Of a stretch of DNA of 64,000 nucleotides, positions 28,063-44,344 are shown one piece after another. A model generated the notes under the pieces. It did no database searches and had not been told where the DNA came from. It was given only the letters and a program-made list of their open reading frames with translations. Source of the DNA: Inonotus obliquus (Eukaryota > Basidiomycota > Agaricomycetes > Hymenochaetales > Hymenochaetaceae); the NCBI GenBank assembly GCA_032164295.1, contig JAJHTX010000002.1, positions 1,736,001-1,800,000 on the forward strand. Reading direction: 5' to 3'. The number at the start of each line of letters is the position of its first letter. Positions within the stretch are counted from its first letter, which is position 1. Position numbers and translations under genes: made by a program.

Positions 28063-30275
28063 TTACGCCACAATACACCCACGATCAGGCAGACCGAGTT
28101 CTTGCATCTGTTCTTTCGCGGTTTCCATCTCGTTCTGTTTCAACTTCAGCGCGGCCTCACGCGGGAACCAGTCCTGCAGGAAATTGAGCATCGCCCAGTC
28201 TACGTTCGCTGAACAGTTTTGGCAATCATAAGACAAGTGCATTAGAAATGGATCGGGGAAACACGTACATCGATCCGCCTTGAGGACAACAGGTGCCCGA
28301 CAACAAGGACACTGATCTTGGGCACGTTTCTGCATCTTAATCAAGCATCTAACAATAGCAAAGTAAGCTTTGTAGAGACGCCAAGACGGGACGGGGACAA
28401 GTTTACCGAACACAAAATAAATGACCACAATCAAGTCGAATCGGCTTGAACGCAATATTATAACATATTAAACACGAGTAATCATCCAGGTGTGGGATAA
28501 TCGGCAGCAAAGTTTCGCCAATGGCCTGGACGAGGACATGCGGCAGGGACGTTGTCGACGTCGGTATCAAGGTAAGAATGTCGCCCCGCGCATCTCCCGA
28601 ATGTTCGATGTGGAGTATGGAGAAGGCCCGGGGATTCACTTGCAGGGTCGTTGAAGAAGACGAAGCAGTATCCAAGTCGGGTATTGGGAAAGGAAGAGCT
28701 GTACGCTTCGCGTGTTTCTTGAGTATTTTACGCGCTGCTTCTGCATTCGCGAATTGAAACTAGATAACATCAAGATCAGAAATCAATGATAATAATAATA
28801 AAAAATCAGAACGCAAATCATGACATCAGAAAAAAGAAAAAGAAAAAGAACGCACCTTCCTCAAATTGAGAATAAAAACATTCAATTTCAAGAACATTTC
28901 CAAGGCCTCCCTACTTTCTCTGAGTCTGAGCTTTCTCTTACCATTCAATCCTCTGCCCGTTACTTGCTCTGCGAAAAGTGCAAGGCGTTTCTCTGCTTCA
29001 GGAATGGATCGTTCGCCTCTATCCAGCTCGTGCATACTCTCAAACACCTCTGCTTCCATATACAACTGGAATATCTCCCTCCAAGTGTATAGATCACTCT
29101 TCGACCTCTCGCCTGGTACGAATGTGGAAGAAAACGGCGATATTAATGGTGTAGTCACGGATTTAGGATCACTGGTTGAAGACCACGCATGGAAGCCTCT
29201 TGAATGAGTTGATTGCGGCCGCGCTGTATTAGAGATGGTCCGAGCGAGCGAGTCGAGATTGGTGATAAAGTTCGATCGTACGACGGAGAGGTGGGAAGTG
29301 AGGGTTTGGAGGGCTGAGTATAGTAATTCGAAAAAAGCCATGTCGGATTGTAAGGGTATGATAAGTTCACGAGTTCCGTCCTCGGTTATGTGAAAGCTAG
29401 GAAACGATCAGCTTTTAGCAGCATTCGAGGCAAGGCAACTCACTGCTTGCGGATGGGCTCAACGGTGTGAGCTTTGTGTGTAAGCGCGTCAAGCTCGTCG
29501 CTAAAATCTCCAGGTTCTTCAGATCCAGAAGACATTACACTCTCTACCTCTGCTTCGTTCGTATTTCTTTGCAAAGCCCAAATCAAGCTCTGCCCAGGTC
29601 GAGCAACAATAGGCTTTGCAACAAGCATAAAATTCGCCTCATTCTCATGTAACCCGCGGTCTTCATCCGATCCTATCCCGTCTCGTGCATCCAACCTTTC
29701 CAAGCTCCGCGGAAGGTCATCTCCAGCCTCGTCAATTCCAGAGACGGAAACTACACACTCGTTCGAATCCGATCGCCCAACCTGAATTCTCAGTCGTGGA
29801 TGAATATGTTCCCCATTCTGTACAACTTCATAAACCGCTTTCGTCAAAGATCCCGGTGTCGGCAGCGTCGGCAACACCGTCGCACTAATGTCACCAGTAA
29901 TATCACCGCTCGTCAACGCTTCTTCACTGATAACCTCTCCACCTCTCTCTCCCACCGCTCTCTCTTTGCCTTTCCATGTTACCCTAGCTTCATCCGATTG
30001 AAGAAGACTTTGTAAGACAGAAGGGCTTAATCCAAGCGAAGCAAGTTCCCCAACTAGCTGGTTTATGAGTTTCTTCAACTGATTGTCAAGAAGTGTCCAG
30101 TGTATCGGTGAGTGAGTGATTTCGAATGATTCCCGGCATACATCCACATAAGCACATATACCAACTTTACAAGAGAATCTAGATTGATGCGTACCTGCCG
30201 ATATTCAATAGCATTCTCCTGAAGTTCAGGTGGTAGTGTAAGAAGAAGCTGTTGATAAGTTTTTGAGAAGTGCAT
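28063..30275 (-). CDS. SPX-domain RING-finger E3 ubiquitin ligase (RING-14/Pqr1-like)
   Basis: SPX domains bind inositol pyrophosphates and report phosphate status; fission yeast Pqr1 is an SPX-RING ligase that restrains phosphate uptake. The start is the ATG at 30275 (MHFSKTYQQLLLTLPPELQ), and IEYRQ joins across an intron to LKKLINQLVGELASLGL, the SPX N-terminal helices. A low-complexity insert follows, then HFHITEDGTRELIIPLQSD and AFFELLYSALQTLTSHL, and the SPX C-terminal helices (about 29090-28850). The RING finger has CLICYNIAF, DCGHLFCVRCL and QCPCCRA in C3HC4 order. A WFPREAALKLKQNE helix precedes the end, and the last four residues are CIVA, a possible CaaX box. The substrate is unknown. 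Confidence 0.92.
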
Positions 30276-30718
30276 AATAATTTACAAAGCAAGTGAATGG
30301 ATGCACACACGTGCGTTCGTTTATGGTAAGTCTTGGATGATACGTCTTGTGTAATCTGCTTGCTGTTGTTTGCGTGGTTAACCACAAGAAAAGAGGCTCA
30401 AAGACCCAACATTATTTTAGACTTGGACTTGGAATCAGAAATAATTTGGCTTATATGGAAATCTACGCAAAAGAATCTCAACTCAGCAAGTACTGTTGTA
30501 AGTCACCGTCTGATTCCCGAGGAATCGTAATATCATCAATCGCTACTACTCACGAGAACCTGGAAACTTTCTTCGAGTACAGTACGGCACTCACTGGACC
30601 TTCTGAAAACCAGTATACCATTGAACAACAACCGACTAATAGCACACGACTCCCCACACGTACAAAATACGCTACTCAAAGCTCGTGTTGAAATGTAAGA
30701 AAGGTATAATGAATGCTA
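30276..30718. other. Intergenic: SPX-RING promoter and SCD6 3' UTR
   Basis: 443 bases between tandem minus-strand genes. No feature was recognised. Confidence 0.35.
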
Positions 30719-32407
30719 TCATGACTGAGCAGGGAGAACATGATGGCGTCCACCACCACCACGCCTTCCACCACGTCCACGTCCACCACCACGGCGACCG
30801 TGGCCGTAGCCTCCTACATAAGCTCCAGGGCCCATAAGTCCCACACCGCCAGGCTCACCAAACGTCGCAACGTTCTTCTCTCTCTCCTCTTCCCGACGAC
30901 TCTTCCCACCACCGCGTTTCCCTCCTCTTCCACCACGTGTCGGTGGCGCGCTGCTTGCTGATGACGATAAGGTATCAAAGAACGACTTCTTCGGATTGTA
31001 TGAGGTATCCTTCTCCTTTGGTGACTTGCTTTCTGTCTTAGATGCAGCGTCACCGTCTTCAGAAGGGTTTGTATTAGTATCGCTTTCGTCACCATGGCCA
31101 GTAGCTTGATTTGCGAGTGCAGCCTTGTCAAACCGAGCATTCGAGCCCGCAAAATCAAAGTCCGTTTTAGGCACTGTGATCTCCACATGCTGGCCACCAC
31201 CACTCTTCTTCGATCGCTGATTCGCATTTGACAAACGGACTTCACTCATCGCGCGCTCAACCTTCTCCATCGTTGCTGTAGCATTTGCTACGGAACCGTT
31301 ATTTGCTCGCCGACTATTGCTGCTCGTACGACCACTCCCAGTATTCGTTTGAGGCTGAAGTTTGGCGGGTTGTTGCTCGTTGGTCGTACCGGGAGGAGTT
31401 ATCTGCGGTACCTGTGGTGCACCCGGCTGCGGTACCGCACCCACAGGAGGTCGCTGACCTTGGTTTACAGGAACCTGCTGTGGGGGAGGCGTGATACCAT
31501 TTTGACCAGGTGCAGGATATTGAGCAAATGCTCCGTTCGGAATTGGAGGTCCTGATGCCTATGAAGTAAGAGTCAACCTTTAACTCATCTCTAACATACA
31601 CATGGGTTGATGTATGAAGGAAGCTCAGAAGGAAGGCAACGGAAGCATCCACACGAGTTTTTGCGCTCTCGGACATTCGGGTTGTACCCGTTTACATCCG
31701 AATTGGCTTCATCACGTAGAACGAATACACGTAACCAGGCAAAGTTACTCACCCCTATTACAGCTGGATCATCGTGAACGCTCCTCGTACGTACGGGCAT
31801 TGGTTCATTGTCAAGAGCAATGTCCTTTACTTCGGATGCACGGAAAATAATGAATTGGTAGGGTAATTCCGCGGGAGGAATGTAGTCTTCAGGTGGCCTG
31901 TGTAATAAAGAAATGTAAGTGAGCGGTCATGACTCGATATGACAATCGGTGCAGAAGGGAAAGCGGTGGAATTTGGGTTGGGAATTAAACGCCAACATAG
32001 AGATGGTCTCCGGAATTGCAGACATAGAAACCGCCATCGCTTATAATCCTTTTTGTTCCACGCTCCAAGCACACCCAGTCGCGGCGTATAAAGCGAAATT
32101 AACGGAAATGATGCATACCGTCGACTCTCAGTACCCATAGAATACACTGCAAGTGAATGAGGTAGCCGAAGACGTCAGCAAAACCACCCATCATCCACAT
32201 TCGAATCCCAGAAATCTGCTCACCATTTCGTAGCTGAATCGTCGAGTTGGAAGGATCAAGACCAGCAAGGATACCGCGGTAGCGGACATCAGAATGAGAT
32301 AGGAGCGAGATGGCCTTCCTGTATGTGCACAGGAAACGCAGGGCGTGAGTTATAAAATCACTCTTGAACGACGAAAGAACGACATACCCTATAAAGCTAT
32401 TTGCCAT
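30719..32407 (-). CDS. SCD6: Scd6/LSM14 (RAP55) translational repressor, P-body component
   Basis: RNA-binding repressor that inhibits eIF4G-dependent initiation and promotes decapping. The start is the ATG at 32407 (MANSFIG). The N-terminal LSm14 domain spans several small exons: KAISLLSHSDVRYRGILAGL, NSTIQLRN, VYSMGTESRR and LPYQFIIFRASEVKDIAL. A Pro/Gln-rich linker follows. The FDF motif is at PKTDFDFAGSNARFDK, the FFD box at YNPKKSFFDTL and the TFG box at NVATFGEPGGVG. The C-terminus is a Gly/Arg-rich RGG region (HGRRGGGRGRGGRR) ending VLPAQS. Domain order and length are normal for the family. At least five exons are inferred. Confidence 0.95.
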
Positions 32408-32936
32408 TTTTCACTTGAGAAACGAGAACTTGGGATAAGAAAATACGCGAAGGAAGATATATAAGACGATGAAAGCACAGAGGGTTGCAAAAAGACGAAG
32501 GGGATGGGATGAACTACTGAAACGATGCCAAGTTTAACGCGTAACGAAATGGTACTTGTTGTTGATGGATGACTAAGCAGAAGTCACTTTTTTCTCAGAC
32601 TCTGACTCAAAATGACTCTTTCAGCTTGAGAACGCGTAGGAATATAGGCAGATGTTCTAATTGTGCTAAATAACAGTTTATGCTTGTATGCATTATTACA
32701 ATGAAGATGTATGTGAAGGACCCAACACGAAGGTCTCCTCCAACCGGACAGTGGCGTAAGACCACCAGTCGTTGATTCGATACGACTAAAGAACTGTGCC
32801 CAACCTGCAATGAGGGGAAAGAGTGTTTTAGTCTTCCGGTCCAGATATTACTGGAGTATACAAGGAAAGAAAGTGTCGCAGGACTATCGCCATCCCGCTC
32901 ATGAGTCAAGACCCAGAAACGAACGTCTTATTCAAG
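32408..32936. other. Intergenic: SCD6 promoter and AHA1 3' UTR
   Basis: 529 bases between tandem minus-strand genes. No feature was recognised. Confidence 0.35.
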
Positions 32937-34398
32937 TTATCTTTGGAAGTAAGGAATGGCGAAGGCTCCTATGAGCACAATGGCCGCGAGGACAATTACA
33001 AGGACACGAGAAGGATCAGAATTATTTGGGTCGTCTGATCTCTTGTTGATGGGTCGTTGACCAGAAGTCGAGCTGGACGGCGATGACGGTTCAGAAAAGA
33101 CCAATTGCACGTACCCTATCGACTTCAATCCCTGAATACTATATCGATTGTTAGTATGAGAACCTACTTAGAGGGACCACTATGAAGACGTACTAGTATC
33201 CCTCCAAGTTCCGTTTGATATCGTCATCTGAGCCGATCGGTACGCCATCCAGGGATAGAATCAACTTGGTAGAATCTCCTGACTGTTCGAGCGTCCCAAT
33301 AAGAGTGGCGAAGTGGTCTGCAATATATTTAGTTGAGGATACATTTAGAGGGAACTGGAAAAACTCTAACTTGGAGGCCAAGTCGGGCTTGAAAGGGACC
33401 ACCTCTGAACGAACTGCTTTGGCTTTTCTACGGATACGAATTCGCCTTTGACACCACCATTGAAGAGAGAAAATGGTGCTCCTGGTTCTGGTTTTGACTT
33501 GTACCAAACACATGAATATAGAGCTCAAAAATTGCATGAGTAGACATATACTCTTACCTGAGCGGGGGCACGAGTCCAGATGGGTATCTTGCTTTCTTCG
33601 GTCAACATCTGGAAGAGGTCTTCCGCAGATGCCATGAAGGAAGCTTCCACTTCGACTTTCGTCGTGTTCAGTGGTTTCTTCTCTTCTTTCACGACTTTAG
33701 GTCCGGTAGATGATGACGATGACGCGGTAGGTTTGGAACCAGGAGCTGCAGTCGGTGCTGGCGTTCCAGCGCGCGATGGCTCTGTAGAACCAGTAACCTG
33801 GAGGTCTTTACCATGTGTTGCGATCAAATCAACAGGAAACTGTGCGAACGTCGCCTCGAGTGCTGCCGGGAGCCGTGCTTTAGCAAGATCATAGAGTTTA
33901 TCCACGGCTGGCGAGGACTGCGTTGATAGGGACCAGTTGTACTGAGGACAGTGTTTATGCTTCAAAGACCTGGAGTTGAAGATGAAGATGAGAGCGACGT
34001 ACCACATAATGTGATGTACCATCCAGAGTAATTTCATGGGACACTTCAGGAATCTTGACTCGTCCAGAAACACTCGTCCCATCAGAAGCAGTACCCGTCC
34101 ATTTCAAGTCAATAGAGCAGTCGTAGATAGTAATGAGTCTGTTGAAACACAGTTGCACGTTCGGTCAACTAGATCCACGCGGCCTGAAGCTGAAAAGCAT
34201 GCGCGCAACAACTCACTTTGACTTGCGTTGCCCAAGCTCAATATCACCATCTACATCTGCCACTTCTGAGATGGAGACGACTTGCTCGTCCTCTTTGATC
34301 TCAATCTGGGTCAACTCGCGCTCGAACCAACTTTTTCCCCATGATGTCACGTTCTTGTTTTTCCAGTGCCAGTTTGCGGTGCTAGGAGGCAAAGACAT
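32937..34398 (-). CDS. AHA1: Activator of Hsp90 ATPase (Aha1) with a C-terminal membrane anchor
   Basis: Co-chaperone that stimulates the Hsp90 ATPase. The start is the ATG at 34398 (SLPPSTANWHWKNKNVTSWG); the NxNNWHW-like and KNVTxW motifs are typical of Aha1_N. The middle includes IYDCSIDLKWTG and RVKIPEVSHE, then a linker rich in Ala/Pro/Ser. The C-terminal AHSA1 domain has VEASFMASAEDLFQMLTEE and FNGGVKGEFV, then FFQFPLN. The last intron (33193-33139, with CTAAC branch) joins NLEGY to YIQGLKSIGYVQLVF, which matches the normal Aha1 terminus. The frame then continues for about 50 residues: a polar linker and a hydrophobic helix (SRVLVIVLAAIVLIGAFAI) ending PYFQR. Known Aha1 proteins are soluble, so this tail is unexpected. 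Confidence 0.92.
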
Positions 34399-34977
34399 GG
34401 TGATGAAAGATGAGTGCAAAGTATAAGTAAAGAATGAGGCGGGAATGGCAGAGGAAATGTCTAGAGGTTGAAATACGCGTTGCGTAGATGGCGGGTCCGA
34501 TCTAGAAACTTCTACGCTTCTCCTCTGTCCGTGATCACACTCAGCTCATACTCAACAGAGTCAACACAATGCCTGCACGCACTCATTCGTACGAATTGCT
34601 CCCAGCTTCGCAAATCGCTAGATTGTTGAATTACTTGGCAGCGAATGCTCGGTGTCTACCTCTATAGTTTGACGGAAACAACTCGGTAAATTGACTGCAT
34701 GCAACCCTCGCTACGCGCCGTAACTCCGTTCTGACTCAGTAACGAATATTAATGCATACGCCCTCATTGGCGGTATAATTGGTATCGTGGAAATATCCGC
34801 TCTATGTTGGTCATTCATGATGCTGGAATTTGTAAGGTTCGGTCTGCGGCGCGCAATATGGAATATATCTACTCTCACTCGAACCTACTCTTGCGTGGCC
34901 TTGAAGTCTCTGTAACGACCGCTTTGTCCTCGCTATAACGTCCTTGCGGGACGTATCTGCTTGATAAATTGGATTTC
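34399..34977. promoter_or_regulatory. Divergent intergenic region, AHA1/ABC transporter
   Basis: 579 bases between divergent start codons. No heat-shock element array or known drug-response element was confirmed by eye. Confidence 0.35.
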
Positions 34978-41317
<6,340 letters not shown>

Positions 41318-41550
41318 ACGTAGATCCAAAATATGTTTCCCATTCTTAGACAGTAAGTAGGCTTCGCGATGAAGGAAGAAAGCTCTTTGATTTTTTCTAA
41401 TACATGTAATCAAGTGATTTCCCAAATAGAAGATTATTACATAATCCTCATTTTGAGTTTCGTTTCCTGTTGGCGTCGCGGCGGTTCAGCAGCACTTCGC
41501 GTCTGTCCACGACCATCCCTTTTCACCTCTTCCCATCCCATTCATCAACC
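41318..41550. promoter_or_regulatory. CDC10 5' region
   Basis: Tandem spacing of 233 bases. A CT-rich leader (about 41500-41545) immediately precedes the septin start. Confidence 0.35.
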
Positions 41551-42863
41551 ATGGCAGCCGTCGATGTTCAAGAAGTTATCGCGTCGTCGTACGTCGGTTT
41601 CGACACTATCACTCAGCAGATTGAGCACAAGCTCTTGAAGCGCGGTTTTCAATTTAATGTCATCGTCGTTGGTACGTTACAGTATCCGTTTTTCTCTCGG
41701 TTTTTCTGGTCTCTACGTGAGTGAGGGAGGTTGCTGAAGTTGGTTTGAGTGTAGGACAAACGGGTCTCGGAAAGTCTACGCTCATTAACTCGATTTTTGC
41801 GTCGCATTTGATCGACTCGAAAGGACGTTTGGAGGCGGACGAGCCTATTCGGCAGACAACCGAGATTCAAGCCGTCTCTCATGGTCCGTCTAATCTGCGA
41901 TTTTTTTTCGAAGAATGTGCTTAAGAATGACTTTTAGTCATCACTGAGAATGGTGTACGCCTTCGACTGAACATTGTTGACACGCCAGGATATGGAGATA
42001 TGGTCAATAACGAGAACTGGTGAGTTTTGCGTCTCTTAACTCCACGAACAACACTTCTGACATGCTTTCAGCTGGGACCCTATCATTAAATACATTAAGG
42101 ATCAGCACAGCGCATACTTGCGTAAGGAGTTGACAGCCGTTCGTGACCGCTACATCCAGGACACGCGTATCCACTGCTGCTTGTACTTCATCAACCCGAC
42201 GGGGCATTCGCTTAGGCCGGTTGACATTATCGTCATGAAGAAGCTTAGTGAAGTCGTCAATGTTGTTCCTGTCATCGCGAAGGCGGATAGCCTGACTTTG
42301 GAAGAACGGGAAGTTTTCAAGCAGAGGGTTTGTGCTTGTCGTCTAAGCAAGTTTTCTCAATGATTGACATGCCACTAGATTCGCGCGGAGCTCGTTTATC
42401 ACAACATTGTTCTTTACCCTTTTGATACCGATGAGAATGACGAGGAGGAACTGCGTCTTAACGAGAGGATCCGGGTAAGTGTCGCATTGCATTATTTGTT
42501 TGGTGCTTGTTGTTTACTCTTTTTCTAGAATATGATTCCTTTTGCCGTTGTTGGTTCGGAGCGAAATGTGATCATTAACGGTAAGCAAGTACGTGGTCGC
42601 AAGAATAAGTGGGGCGTCATCAACATTGAGGATGAGAACCACTGCGAGTTCGTCTACTTGAGGAACTTCCTTACCAGGTCAGTTCACATACCTTTTTTAC
42701 TCTTATTACTTTGATATATGATGAATCAATTGTATCTAGGACTCACCTCCAAGATTTGATCGAAACAACCGCTCAGATCCACTACGAGGCCTTCCGTTCG
42801 AAGCAACTCCTCGCACTCAAAGAAAACGCGAAGGAACAACCTCGCCCTATTCCTGGTGCTTAA
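41551..42863 (+). CDS. CDC10: Septin Cdc10
   Basis: GTP-binding cytoskeletal protein; Cdc10 is the central subunit of the fungal septin octamer and acts at septa and sites of polarity. The start is the ATG at 41551. The N-terminus [19 protein letters not shown] and [10 protein letters not shown] join across an intron to the P-loop [13 protein letters not shown]. The Switch II/G3 region DTPGYGD and G4 AKADS follow, with the septin-unique element in [14 protein letters not shown] and [18 protein letters not shown]. The C-terminus is short (EQPRPIPGA) with no coiled coil, which identifies the Cdc10 class. Six or so introns of normal size are inferred, all in frame. Confidence 0.96.
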
Positions 42864-44344
42864 AAAGCGGGATTGACTCCAAGAGAACCCTATCTAGTCC
42901 TTTTTTTCTCGTGGTACCTTCTGTTATCCGTTGGACTTCTTTACCCCTGTTTGACAAGAAGCTGGATAAATTGATGGATGTTTTTTTTTTCCCCTTTGAT
43001 ACCCTTCATACACCCATTTCTTTGTGATCGCTGCGATCCTGTGCGTTCTTCCCGCGCCGCGGTCTACTCGTCTATCTGACTGTTTGGGATTCACGTGCAC
43101 CGTGTGCCGTTGCCGTTCAGACGCCATCGTGACTTTGTTTTGGTAATGTACCGTATTCTCAGTCTCTCCCACCCATGTTCACTCCTTGAACCCGTGTCAT
43201 TCGTTCCTTGCGCAATTCCGTAGTGCACATCCTTATCTCTTCCAGTGGTGTTTCCCCTCTCGTCTTTGTCCTTGTCTTGACTTGCCCGTAGTATGTCGGT
43301 CCTTAGTCTTACTTTTTAGTTCCTAGCTTGCTCTCTATAAAGATTCTCATCTTATCGTACAACTTATACTCCCACGAGCCCTCCACCCCCATATGCATGA
43401 GGTCGCCAAAACTAAAAAACTAAAACTTAAAAGAAACTTTCGGGTTTTCGGTATCATTTGCCTTGAGGGGCTAGGTCTAGGGAAGCATGCACGTAAGTAA
43501 GGATAATTGGCTCCGTCACTCCGGAAGTCCGACGGGATTATATGAATTGTATGAATCGAACTAATTGTATGGTGTGGAAATATGCTTTAGGGATACGAAT
43601 ACAATTATTGGTAACTGACCCGGCGTCAAAGTTCTTCTTGTTGTGTACAGTAAGCCTCGAACTCTTTTCTGACCCTATCCTTTTCTCCGACCCGGATATA
43701 ATTTAGTGTTTGTTCGGCACTCGGTGACAGTATTTTAAATTTTGGTTTTTGAATTACGGTGAATAATACTTGACATTATTCAGTTGAAAGGGCGGATTGA
43801 ATAGATTGAATAGAACGGATGTAATGACAAGACACCGAGGAGTTAAAGAACAGAACTGGAGGCTGTAGGAGGCTGTAGGAGACGGTAGCAGACTCGGCTT
43901 GTGTGGTACATATTATTATAATAGAATTCCTGCTGGTTTAGGCCCGTTTACAAAGCCGTATTTTGGAGAATAACCATACGACCCAAGACTTGAAAGATGG
44001 TAGAGAGGGAACGGTGGAGGGAGGAGGTAGAGAGGAGACGAGTGAGGCAAGAGGCAGGCGAGGAGGAGACATGAGAGGGAACGGATGAGGAGGAAGAGAA
44101 GAAGAATATCCATAGATAGCAGAGATACGATTATCATGTAGTAGGTTTGTTAACACAGCAATTCGACGAGGTGAGGAGGTGACGGAACAAAGAGGGAGAT
44201 AGAAAGGTAGAATTGAAGGAGATGAAAGGTGGAAGAAACGGGAGAACACAGGCAAGACGGAGGACTCGGACTGAGGGGCGAAGGGTTACACAAGTAACTT
44301 TTTCAAAATCCTACACCCATCCCACCAACCGAACGAAACCAAAA
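42864..44344. other. Long convergent intergenic region with purine-rich tract
   Basis: 1.48 kb between convergent stops. It contains a 2x10-base tandem repeat at 43861-43880, a 2x9-base repeat at 43795-43812 and a plus-strand purine-rich stretch (about 43980-44280). Open frames within it owe their length to skewed composition. No gene or structured RNA was recognised. Confidence 0.45.
43861..43880. repeat. Short tandem repeat, 2 copies of a 10-base unit
   Basis: Two perfect adjacent copies of GGCTGTAGGA in a non-coding region. It is small and probably incidental. Confidence 0.6.
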
